A stretch of DNA of 5,173 nucleotides. It comes from Anaerolinea sp. GTDB lineage: Bacteria; Chloroflexota; Anaerolineae; Anaerolineales; Anaerolineaceae. A model generated the notes under the pieces. The model was not told the origin of the DNA, did no database searches, and saw nothing but the letters and a program-made list of their open reading frames with translations. The translations under genes and the position numbers were made by a program. Shown in pieces: positions 1 to 5,173 of the stretch (positions within the stretch are counted from its first letter, which is position 1; each line of letters starts with the position of its first letter). The stretch lies in contig PNNU01000272.1 in assembly GCA_013824385.1 (NCBI GenBank), forward strand, positions 1 to 5,173. The letters run 5' to 3'.

Positions 1-2
1 AA

Positions 3-581
3 CTTCCCGCGATACCTGACGCCAAAGAGCTTGAAGATTTCCTGGTTAAACAGCGCACAGCAGATCCGCTGCGCTTTCCAGACCTCTCACTGGCAATCAT
101 AAAGCTGCTTGGTGCGGGAGAATACACTGCCACCCCGCCGGATGGCAACCTTCCGGGACATTTCGGACTTGCAGTCAAAGATTATGGCCACTCAACGGCG
201 CCTAACCGGCGTTTTACGGACCTGGTCACCCAACGCTTGTTAAAGTCAGCCATTAATAAAACACCACAGCCATATACGCTTGAAGAACTGCAGACTATTG
301 CACAACATTGCACCCAGGCTGAAAATGCCGCCAACAAGGTCGAACGTCAAGTTGAAAAATCAGCCGATGCCATACTGCTCGAGAATCGCATTGGCGAGCA
401 TTTTGACGCCATCATCACCGGCGCCGCGGAGAAAGGCACCTGGGTGCGCCTGATTTCGTTGCCGGTTGAAGGCAAACTGATGAAAACCTTGAACCATCCC
501 GATGTTGGCGATCGTATTAAGGTGCAGTTGGTAAGTGTGGATGTGGATAAAGGCTTTATTGATTTTAACGAGATCAACTAA
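3..581 (+). CDS. RNB-domain exoribonuclease (RNase II/R family), C-terminal part
   Basis: This is the last 192 residues of a gene that begins before the window; the frame is open from base 3 to the TAA at 579-581. Around residues 61-80 it reads YGHSTAPNRRFTDLVTQRLL, which matches the RNB signature of RNase II/R enzymes (Y-x-H-x-T-x-P-x-R-R-Y-x-D-L). In that family the arginines and the following Asp lie in the region that holds RNA in the 3'-to-5' hydrolytic active site; the metal-binding aspartates lie further upstream and are not visible. After a helical stretch, roughly residues 125-192 look like an S1-type beta-barrel for RNA binding, with GTWVRL and a late VGDRIKVQLVSVD segment, and the protein ends right after it, with no basic tail as in RNase R. 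The variant HSTAPN in place of the commoner HFTSPI suggests a divergent RNB subgroup, so I do not assign rnb or rnr. Its cytoplasmic RNA-decay role is inferred from the family. The gene is convergent with the metalloprotease gene and shows no link to the exporter. Confidence 0.88.
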   Translation, partial: LPAIPDAKELEDFLVKQRTADPLRFPDLSLAIIKLLGAGEYTATPPDGNLPGHFGLAVKDYGHSTAPNRRFTDLVTQRLLKSAINKTPQPYTLEELQTIAQHCTQAENAANKVERQVEKSADAILLENRIGEHFDAIITGAAEKGTWVRLISLPVEGKLMKTLNHPDVGDRIKVQLVSVDVDKGFIDFNEIN

Positions 582-592
582 GCTGTTTACTT

Positions 593-642
593 AAAAAACC
601 TCGGAAGTCAGACAGACTTCCGAGGTTTGCTTTTATTTTATT
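593..642. terminator. Bidirectional rho-independent terminator
   Basis: Bases 596-609 and 615-628 form a perfect 14-bp stem (AAACCTCGGAAGTC and its complement) around the 5-base loop AGACA. On the plus strand the stem is followed by a T-rich run (GCTTTTATTTTATT, 629-642). On the minus strand it is followed by six Ts (complement of 593-598). It lies 14 bases after the RNB stop codon and 26 bases beyond the stop codon of the convergent metalloprotease gene, so it can end transcription from both sides. Confidence 0.93.
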
Positions 643-654
643 GAATCCTGAAAA

Positions 655-1296
655 CTAAGCATGCTGCTCTGCAATCTTTAAGTCCTTTGCAGTGAGCTTT
701 TCATTAAACCCTGCATATCGTTTCAAAATGGTATAGAGCAAATACAAGGCAAGCTCCAGTGACAGAATCAGAAGCCATGAAAGAATAGTTGAACCAATAA
801 TCCCTTGTATATTCCACAGATCACCCTTAAATCCGCCATAAAACCCAATGGTTTCACAAACCAGATCGAATGTTGGTCTGAGACTTAGCAGCATGAAAAT
901 AATACCGACCCACATTGCATTTTTGGACTTATTGCGCTGCATAACAACAACACCAGCAATAATCGATACAACGTCCAACACATAAGGTGCACCTGACATG
1001 ATCAAATTTTGCCAGGGGTGATTTAGAACTGTATGTTTAATCCAGGCCACTGCGAATACGCCTTCCCAGAAATTAGGAATGAGTTTGATTTCGGTCACTT
1101 TGCCGCCAGCTATGTAAGTGCCTAAAGCATGACTCAGCTCATGAATGGGTGCATATGTGAGGTACCAAATTGCTGGAATGACAAAGAGGCAAATGACGAA
1201 AGTTTTCAAAGGCCATTTTCCGCGTAAATATAACACTATCAATGGTATAACGATGATCAGTAAGACTTCGAGGGTGATGAACTTCAGGTCGGGCAT
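655..1296 (-). CDS. M50-like membrane zinc metalloprotease family protein (HELSH)
   Basis: This is a 213-residue, very hydrophobic protein. Likely membrane segments are about residues 7-24, 32-49, 100-119, 127-140 and 168-192. The HExxH motif HELSH lies at 52-56, at the end of the second hydrophobic stretch, and is followed by a GGKVTEIKL stretch, the usual layout of M50 (site-2-protease-type) proteins, where the two His bind zinc and the Glu is catalytic. A third, acidic ligand could be D108 in SGAPYVLD or D144 in RPTFDLV; the sequence alone does not settle this. Family members cleave substrates in or near the membrane, but some HExxH membrane proteins have no proven protease activity. The reading frame extends 14 codons upstream to 1338, but AAGGAG at 1306-1311 sits 9 bases before the ATG at 1294-1296, so I start there. 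The gene is convergent with the RNB gene and lies downstream of the exporter operon on the same strand. GC is near 40% in two sampled lines, lower than the neighbours. No substrate can be named. Confidence 0.75.
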   Translation of the reverse strand: MPDLKFITLEVLLIIVIPLIVLYLRGKWPLKTFVICLFVIPAIWYLTYAPIHELSHALGTYIAGGKVTEIKLIPNFWEGVFAVAWIKHTVLNHPWQNLIMSGAPYVLDVVSIIAGVVVMQRNKSKNAMWVGIIFMLLSLRPTFDLVCETIGFYGGFKGDLWNIQGIIGSTILSWLLILSLELALYLLYTILKRYAGFNEKLTAKDLKIAEQHA

Positions 1297-1305
1297 AAAA
1301 AGGTT

Positions 1306-1311
1306 CTCCTT
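1306..1311 (-). promoter_or_regulatory. Ribosome binding site that decides the metalloprotease start
   Basis: The minus strand reads AAGGAG here, 9 bases before the ATG at 1294-1296. The longer in-frame start at 1336-1338 would place this site inside the coding region and has no comparable site, so the shorter protein is preferred. Confidence 0.85.
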
Positions 1312-1323
1312 ATAAATTGAGTA

Positions 1324-1423
1324 ATACCTGAATTCCACGATAAAACAGAGTCAACTTCATTTTTATTAATAAAAATCGTTAGTATTGTCTGATTTTTATC
1401 TATGTAATATGGAATCCAGGTAT
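1324..1423. repeat. 100-bp imperfect inverted repeat, MITE-like or structured RNA
   Basis: The ends ATACCTGAATTCCA (1324-1337) and TGGAATCCAGGTAT (1410-1423) are inverted copies with 13 of 14 matches. Inside, GATAAAA (1339-1345) pairs with TTTTATC (1394-1400) and CAGA (1346-1349) with TCTG (1388-1391). The middle is the 18-bp palindrome at 1359-1376. The right arm has about nine extra bases (1401-1409) with no partner. The single end mismatch is an A-C clash in a plus-strand transcript but a G-U pair in the minus-strand transcript, the direction of both neighbouring genes. It starts 3 bases after the stop codon of the last permease gene and ends 12 bases before the metalloprotease ribosome binding site. 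If the ends are trimmed to CCTG...CAGG, each is flanked by TA, as in IS630/Tc1-type insertions. Mobile element, transcript hairpin or weak terminator are all possible; there is no T-run directly after it on the minus strand. Confidence 0.6.
1359..1376. repeat. 18-bp perfect AT-only palindrome
   Basis: ATTTTTATT followed directly by its complement AATAAAAAT makes a perfect palindrome with no spacer. It lies near the centre of the larger inverted repeat. It could be the tip of that hairpin or a protein-binding site upstream of the metalloprotease gene. AT-only palindromes also arise by chance more easily than mixed ones, so function is not assured. Confidence 0.7.
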
Positions 1424-1426
1424 GGT

Positions 1427-2617
1427 TTATTCCGTTTTGAACTTCCAACTCGCCAGGGCAAAGAACACGATTGCATATCCCAGCAGGGCAGCGGCTGGCA
1501 GCCACGCGGCTTCGAGTCCAAGCCCTCTTGAAAGTACATTTTTAAATCCATCCATAGCCCAGGCCAGTGGGGTGAAATGTCCGATGGCTTGAAAGGTCTT
1601 GCCAGTGAATTCCAGCGGTACCCAGGCTCCGCCCAGCCCTGCAAACAGAAACATGCAGATCATCGAGACCCCAATGGCTTGTTCTTCTGATTTTGAGACC
1701 ACACCAATAAGTAATCCCAACGCCGAAATACCCAAACTTGCGGATACAGCGATGAGAAGGGTGGCCAGAGGTTGGCTGAAATAGTTCAACTTCAAGATCA
1801 GGCTGCCAAAGGTGATCAACAAAATGAATTGAGCCAGTATCATCAAGACTAATGAAAGGTAATGCCCTAACAGGATTTGAACTCTGTTTGCGGAAGTCGT
1901 CATCAGCCGCTGAAGACAGTGATTTTTACGTTCCGAAACGATCACCTGCGCACAGCTCATGAGACCCGCGATGGCGAACTGCAAGATCATCCCCGGTGAA
2001 CTGTGGGTGAATTTGTTCTCAACCGCGATCACAGTCTGTTTTTCAGCAGCTTTGATACTGGCATCAGCCTGACTCAGTGCGACAGGCGGATTCTGCCAAT
2101 CAAGCAATGCGTTTGTCAACATCTGATCAAAGGCAGCTCCGCCTTCGGGCGCCAACACTTTGGCGGTTTGTACGGCACTAAACAGGCGTGTAGCCTGCAC
2201 ATTAATCTCGGTTTGGGCACTCATTCCATCACTTGACGCACCATCGACCCAGAAGATGAGTTGTTTGGGGCTGTTGGTCTTCAGTGATTCACTGTAACCT
2301 GCCGGGATGATGAGTGCAGCGGTCAGATCTTTTTTGGTAACCTGATTGATGAGTGTTTCTTCTTCACCAGGTTGCAGGTTGATTACCGCTGAATTGGACA
2401 GGCTTTTTTCCAGTTCCTGTGCGAGCAGCGATTGATTATCGTGATTCACGATTCCAACCGGCAGCCTGAAGTCTTGTTCCTTGGCTGAATTTCCGCTAAA
2501 GGCAAAACCGAATAAAAAAGTGAAGGCTATCGGCATGATCAGAAGAAACAGAAAGGATTTCCAATCACGGACGATTTGTAACAGGTCTTTCAGGGCGATA
2601 TTGAAAATGGATGACAT
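1427..2617 (-). CDS. ABC-2 type exporter permease (second permease of operon)
   Basis: The 396-residue protein has the ABC-2 permease layout: a cytoplasmic N-terminus with an amphipathic stretch (LKDLLQIVRDWKS), a first membrane helix at about 22-40, a large extracytoplasmic domain at about 41-206, then five helices at about 207-227, 247-270, 282-305, 313-333 and 370-390. The segment SERKNHCLQRLMTTSANRVQILLGH (228-252) fits the family pattern E-R-x-x-G-T-L-x-R-L, the cytoplasmic loop next to the coupling region with the ATPase, although the usual GT is replaced here. In this family such proteins form the membrane pore of drug, lipid or polysaccharide exporters. The ATG at 2615-2617 is preceded by GGAG with 6-base spacing. 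The gene lies 35 bases after the first permease and is the last of the three. It is clearly different in sequence from the first permease, so the exporter is probably a heteromer. The substrate cannot be told from the sequence. Confidence 0.9.
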   Translation of the reverse strand: MSSIFNIALKDLLQIVRDWKSFLFLLIMPIAFTFLFGFAFSGNSAKEQDFRLPVGIVNHDNQSLLAQELEKSLSNSAVINLQPGEEETLINQVTKKDLTAALIIPAGYSESLKTNSPKQLIFWVDGASSDGMSAQTEINVQATRLFSAVQTAKVLAPEGGAAFDQMLTNALLDWQNPPVALSQADASIKAAEKQTVIAVENKFTHSSPGMILQFAIAGLMSCAQVIVSERKNHCLQRLMTTSANRVQILLGHYLSLVLMILAQFILLITFGSLILKLNYFSQPLATLLIAVSASLGISALGLLIGVVSKSEEQAIGVSMICMFLFAGLGGAWVPLEFTGKTFQAIGHFTPLAWAMDGFKNVLSRGLGLEAAWLPAAALLGYAIVFFALASWKFKTE

Positions 2618-2652
2618 ACGATACTCCAGTTATTGATTCGATTCACGAAAAA

Positions 2653-3894
2653 TTAGGCAAACCGTCTTTGCAAGCGCCAGACGCCTATTACAAAGAATGC
2701 GATACTCATGGTTAGTAGGGTCAGCAAGCTGGGAAGAATTGTTCCAACTGGCGCACCGTCCATTGCGGCGAGGATTGCGCGTGTTGCCCACCCTTGAGGG
2801 GTGAAGAGTGGTACGATGCCCAGCGGGGCGCCTTGCGGATTGCCAGTGAAAATATTGACCATACCCAACATGCCGGTTACGGTGAGAGCTCCGCCGAAAA
2901 TGATGCCGCTTTGTTTGGTGCTTTTCAAGAAAGAAACCAGCATTATGCCAAAGGTGCCGGCGACACAGGCGATCGCAAGGGCTGTCAGTGCCGCGGAAGC
3001 CAACATCCCCCACTGGATGCCGAAGATGAGTCGTGCTGCGATCATCAGAACAGTCACCTGAACGATAACTGTCAATCCCACTGAGTAGAATTTGCCTCGC
3101 ATAATTTCTGAATGGGTGGTGGGGGTCGTGAACATCCTTTGCAGGGTACCTTCTTCATCTTCTCGCAAGATGCTATTTGCTGTATTGGCTCCGGTGAAAA
3201 AGGCGTAGAAGATCATCATGCCTGCCATGATCGGACCCACCAGCGCCACCATGGGGCTTTTTTCAGGTTGTGCAGCAGGAGAATGTTGATCGATCAAAGG
3301 AGTATTATCAGAGGAAAATTTCGTGGCAGCCATGTATTCGGCCACAATCCGGTTGATCTCTGTATAAGGCAGGCTGCCGTTTTCGGCCATTTTAAGTGAT
3401 TCAGCAACAGTGATCTTAATACCGGCGTATGCATCCAGCACCTGGCTGAGTACTGAGCGCACCACCTGGGGACCCAATGTCAACGTGGGGTCCTGGATGA
3501 ACACAACTTCAACTTTGGCTTGAGTATCAGAAAAAGAGTCAGAGAAATTGGCCGGGATGATGATAGCCACACCAGCTTGCTGTGTGTTAACCATTTCACG
3601 GGCAGCCGCTGCATCCTTGACGAGGGTGACTTCCATCAAATTGGAAAGGCCATCACTTTGTAAAGCCTCCACCAGGGTTTGACCGAGTTGGCCGGTTTGA
3701 GTGTTGCCCGCATCCAGGTTGACCAGCGCGACTTTGGTGGTGCTGATGACCGGTGCATCATTGCTTTTGATATTTCCAAACATGACGAAGAACATACCGG
3801 TCACCAACAAAGGGATGCCGAACATGAATAACAGGGCAAAGGTGCTGCGAAAAGATCGACGCAAGTCATTGAGCGCAATAGTTAATGATTTCAT
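2653..3894 (-). CDS. ABC-2 type exporter permease (first permease of operon)
   Basis: The 413-residue protein has a first membrane helix at about 18-40, an extracytoplasmic domain at about 41-215 and a C-terminal block of helices at about 218-238, 270-292, 299-321, 328-349 and 385-405. REDEEGTLQRMFTTPTT (244-260) is the conserved cytoplasmic loop of ABC-2 permeases (E-x-x-G-T-L-x-R-x-x-x-T-P). The family role is the translocation pore of an ATP-driven exporter. The frame is open to 3993, which would add 33 residues overlapping the ATPase gene. I start at 3892-3894 instead because AAGGAG (3900-3905) sits 5 bases upstream and the resulting N-terminus MKSLTIALNDLRRSFRS matches the basic, amphipathic start of these proteins. 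Only 10 bases separate it from the ATPase stop codon, so translation is likely coupled. The long extracytoplasmic domain, also seen in the partner permease, may contact substrate or an outer component. No substrate can be assigned. Confidence 0.92.
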   Translation of the reverse strand: MKSLTIALNDLRRSFRSTFALLFMFGIPLLVTGMFFVMFGNIKSNDAPVISTTKVALVNLDAGNTQTGQLGQTLVEALQSDGLSNLMEVTLVKDAAAAREMVNTQQAGVAIIIPANFSDSFSDTQAKVEVVFIQDPTLTLGPQVVRSVLSQVLDAYAGIKITVAESLKMAENGSLPYTEINRIVAEYMAATKFSSDNTPLIDQHSPAAQPEKSPMVALVGPIMAGMMIFYAFFTGANTANSILREDEEGTLQRMFTTPTTHSEIMRGKFYSVGLTVIVQVTVLMIAARLIFGIQWGMLASAALTALAIACVAGTFGIMLVSFLKSTKQSGIIFGGALTVTGMLGMVNIFTGNPQGAPLGIVPLFTPQGWATRAILAAMDGAPVGTILPSLLTLLTMSIAFFVIGVWRLQRRFA

Positions 3895-3899
3895 CGATG

Positions 3900-3905
3900 C
3901 TCCTT
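3900..3905 (-). promoter_or_regulatory. Ribosome binding site overlapping the ATPase stop codon
   Basis: The minus strand reads AAGGAG here, sharing a base with the ATPase TAA (3905-3907) and lying 5 bases before the first-permease ATG. It fixes that start and implies that ribosomes ending on the ATPase can start the permease directly. Confidence 0.85.
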
Positions 3906-4870
3906 TACGCATCCCGCAAGGCGCGGCCGGTGAGGTGCAGGAAAACAGTTTCAAGGTTGGGTTCCTGGATTTCCACAGATGTGATGCGCACATTTTTCAC
4001 GGCGGCGGTTTCAAACAAGTGCGGTAGCACAATGTTGGAATCGTCCACCAGAAGATTTATCTTTGATTCTTCTACTACTATGGTTGAAACTCCCTTGCAG
4101 TTCTTCCAGGTTTCGACAATAGTATCGGGTTCGGCATTGATCGAAAGCAAGATGCGTGTTTTTTGTCCAACCAGACGGATCAGATTGTCGTGGGTGTTGT
4201 TGGCGATGATCTTGCCGTGATCCATGATGGCGATGCGGTCTGAGAGCTCCTGGGCTTCTTCCATGTAATGGGTGGTGTAAAGAACTGTCATGCCCTGGTT
4301 TTTCAAGGCAATCACACCGTCCAGAATGCTGCGCCGGCTTTGAGGATCTATACCCACGGTGGGTTCATCCATGTAGATCACCTTGGGTTGGTGCAGCAGC
4401 GCCACACCTATGTTCACGCGGCGTTTCATACCGCCTGAATATTTGCTGATGCGGTCGTTGGCCCGGTCAGTTAATCCGATTAAATCAAGCACCTCGGCAA
4501 CTCGCGTTTTCAGTAAGGCACCTTTCAAGCCGTACATCTTGGCCCAGAAAAGAAGGTTTTCGCGGGCGGACAGGTCTTGATAAAGAGCGATATCCTGGGG
4601 TACCACACCGATCATGGCTTTGGCGGCCAGAGGCTCTGTCATAAGCGACTTTCCCATGATGCGGATGTCGCTGGCACCGGTGGAGCCGTTATCCGGTTTC
4701 AATAGAGCTGAAAGCATTGAAATAGTGGTGGTCTTGCCTGCACCGTTGGGTCCCAACAGGCTGAAGATTTCACCCGGGTTTACTTCAAAACTGACGCCAT
4801 CCACAGCTTTTAAACTGCTGCCGTTTCGAAAGGTCTTGTGAAGATTTTGAACAAAAATTGCAGGTTGCAT
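3905..4870 (-). CDS. ABC exporter ATP-binding protein (DrrA/CcmA-like)
   Basis: The 321-residue protein carries a full ABC nucleotide-binding domain: Walker A GPNGAGKT at 40-47, Q-loop Gln92 in VVPQD, signature YSGGM at 144-148 (the usual DrrA-type form of LSGGQ), Walker B VIYMDEP at 164-170 with catalytic Glu169, D-loop GIDPQS from 173, and switch His201. Residues from about 235 to the end form the extra C-terminal domain of the drug-export (DrrA/NodI-like) subfamily, ending in the typical EPNLETVFLHLTGRALRD. It powers export by ATP hydrolysis on the cytoplasmic face, working as a dimer with the two permeases encoded just downstream. The ATG at 4868-4870 follows AGGAG with 7-base spacing. 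It is the first gene of the operon and faces the divergent control region. A small insertion after the Walker A helix (about 60-70, PDNGSTGASD) makes that loop longer than usual. All catalytic residues are present, so it should be active. Drug, lipid or peptide substrates are all possible. Confidence 0.96.
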   Translation of the reverse strand: MQPAIFVQNLHKTFRNGSSLKAVDGVSFEVNPGEIFSLLGPNGAGKTTTISMLSALLKPDNGSTGASDIRIMGKSLMTEPLAAKAMIGVVPQDIALYQDLSARENLLFWAKMYGLKGALLKTRVAEVLDLIGLTDRANDRISKYSGGMKRRVNIGVALLHQPKVIYMDEPTVGIDPQSRRSILDGVIALKNQGMTVLYTTHYMEEAQELSDRIAIMDHGKIIANNTHDNLIRLVGQKTRILLSINAEPDTIVETWKNCKGVSTIVVEESKINLLVDDSNIVLPHLFETAAVKNVRITSVEIQEPNLETVFLHLTGRALRDA

Positions 4871-4954
4871 GATTATTCTCCTGTATGTAATCTGACAGTT
4901 CCAGTTTATGCCTGATCCGTCCTCCTCACCATTGGCCGATAGACTGACATTGAC

Positions 4955-4970
4955 CTGTACTTTCGTACAG
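4955..4970. promoter_or_regulatory. Putative operator dyad CTGTAC-TTTC-GTACAG
   Basis: Six-base arms match perfectly around a 4-base centre. TTGACC (4950-4955), a 5-of-6 match to a -35 box, runs into its left arm on the plus strand, and TGGACA, also 5 of 6, abuts its right arm on the minus strand. A repressor of TetR type, or a MerR-type activator acting between spaced promoter boxes, would bind such a site. A plus-strand CATAGC at 4975-4980 would give the 19-base spacing typical of MerR-controlled promoters, but it is a weak -10. No regulator gene is inside the window. Confidence 0.55.
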
Positions 4971-4984
4971 TGTCCATAGCGGCA

Positions 4985-5014
4985 GTGGCATAACTGATGA
5001 AGGTGGAATACAAT
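4985..5014 (+). promoter_or_regulatory. Possible promoter of the right-hand gene
   Basis: GTGGCA (4985-4990) and TACAAT (5009-5014) match the -35 and -10 consensus at 4 and 5 of 6 positions with 18-base spacing. Transcription would start near 5020-5025, almost on the ATG at 5025, giving a leaderless or near-leaderless mRNA. The AAGGTGG at 5000-5006 would then not be in the message. Confidence 0.4.
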
Positions 5015-5024
5015 TTATATACAT

Positions 5025-5173
5025 ATGGAAAAATCAACCACCACTATTATTAATACAGAAAAAGAGACCCGCAGTTTCTTCTGGTTTATGACCCTGATCT
5101 TGACGGGTTTGACAATCTTTACGATTGTCAGCCAGGATGACTTGCACAGTTTTAAGAAAATCATTCCCATTGT
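5025..5173 (+). CDS. Membrane protein, N-terminal part; possibly a sensor histidine kinase
   Basis: Forty-nine codons are visible before the window ends. The protein starts with a polar leader (MEKSTTTIINTEKETRS), then a clear membrane helix at about 18-36 (FFWFMTLILTGLTIFTIVS), then QDDLHSFKKIIPI, which looks like a short loop leading into a second helix. This pattern fits the N-terminal sensor region of NarL-type two-component kinases often found beside ABC-2 exporter operons, but no kinase motif is in view, so this is inference from context. The ATG at 5025-5027 is the first start codon after an in-frame stop at 4998-5000, apart from a rare ATT at 5013. The only purine-rich site (AAGGTGG, 5000-5006) is 18 bases away, too far for a normal ribosome binding site. 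The gene is divergent from the exporter and may share its control. Confidence 0.6.
   Translation, partial: MEKSTTTIINTEKETRSFFWFMTLILTGLTIFTIVSQDDLHSFKKIIPI

Larger units (their letters stand above)
4871..5024. promoter_or_regulatory. Divergent intergenic control region
   Basis: These 154 bases separate the exporter operon (minus) from the right-hand gene (plus) and must hold the promoters of both unless they have distant ones. It holds the dyad at 4955-4970 and a plausible plus-strand promoter near 4985-5014. I could not find a convincing minus-strand -35/-10 pair. The best minus-strand -35 is TGGACA (complement of 4971-4976), but no good -10 follows it at 17-18 bases. Confidence 0.7.

Noticed and set aside
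237..239. TTG as the start of the RNB gene
   Set aside because: The frame is open to the window edge and the upstream residues contain the conserved RNB signature, so the gene is truncated by the window and does not start here.
1297..1338. 14-codon N-terminal extension of the metalloprotease
   Set aside because: It spans the strong AAGGAG site and enters the inverted repeat; the ATG at 1294-1296 has ideal spacing.
1349..1354. TTGACT on the minus strand as a -35 box for the metalloprotease
   Set aside because: It is a good -35 match, but the 17-18 base spacing leads to TCAGGT or CAGGTA; the nearest TATTAC is 22 bases away. A promoter here is not supported.
2630..3013. 127-codon minus-strand reading frame
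   Set aside because: It lies inside the first permease in another frame, is rich in Arg, His and Ser, and shows no recognisable domain.
3895..3993. 33-codon N-terminal extension of the first permease
   Set aside because: It overlaps the end of the ATPase gene, has no ribosome binding site, and the downstream ATG gives a typical permease N-terminus.
3885..4220. 111-codon plus-strand reading frame opposite the ATPase
   Set aside because: It is antisense to a gene with complete catalytic motifs and has no coding signature of its own.
4890..4908. Short AACTGG/AACTGT tandem on the minus strand upstream of the ATPase
   Set aside because: It is two copies of a five-base word with one variable base, too short to separate from chance.

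Overview
The window holds a two-permease ABC-2 export operon on the minus strand, flanked by the ends of two genes that run off the window and by one small membrane-metalloprotease gene. Base composition is mixed. Single 60-base lines counted by hand give about 58% GC inside the ATPase gene, 48% inside a permease gene and 40% inside the metalloprotease gene. Strong Shine-Dalgarno sites, ATG starts and compact spacing point to a bacterium. The DrrA-like ATPase with two unequal ABC-2 permeases, and a divergent gene whose N-terminus looks like a membrane sensor kinase, resemble loci I associate with Chloroflexota (Anaerolineae). That placement is a low-confidence impression.

Layout from left to right. 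Bases 3-581 (+) encode the C-terminal part of an RNB-family (RNase II/R) exoribonuclease, ending in an S1-like RNA-binding domain. Bases 593-642 hold a perfect 14-bp hairpin with T-runs on both sides, a bidirectional terminator shared with the convergent gene. Bases 655-1296 (-) encode a 213-residue multi-pass membrane protein with an HELSH zinc motif (M50-like). Bases 1324-1423 form a 100-bp imperfect inverted repeat with matching 14-base ends and an 18-bp AT-only palindrome near its centre; it fills nearly all of the space between the metalloprotease gene and the operon. Bases 1427-2617, 2653-3894 and 3905-4870 (all -) encode permease, permease and ATPase, transcribed in the order ATPase, permease 1, permease 2. 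Bases 4871-5024 are a divergent control region with a CTGTAC-TTTC-GTACAG dyad. From 5025 (+) a gene starts that runs off the right edge; only a short cytoplasmic leader and the first membrane helix are visible.

How the parts may work together: one ATPase and two different permeases would make a heteromeric exporter, two ATPase copies with one of each permease, for a drug, lipid or peptide-like substrate. The dyad in the divergent region is the obvious place for shared control of the exporter and the right-hand gene, which may be a sensor kinase. The metalloprotease lies downstream in the same direction, separated by the inverted repeat, so it may be read through from the operon or transcribed alone. 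Its lower GC suggests a different history.

Nothing here proves a new system. The least explained item is the 100-bp inverted repeat, which could be a small mobile (MITE-like) element or a structured RNA between the exporter operon and the membrane-protease gene.
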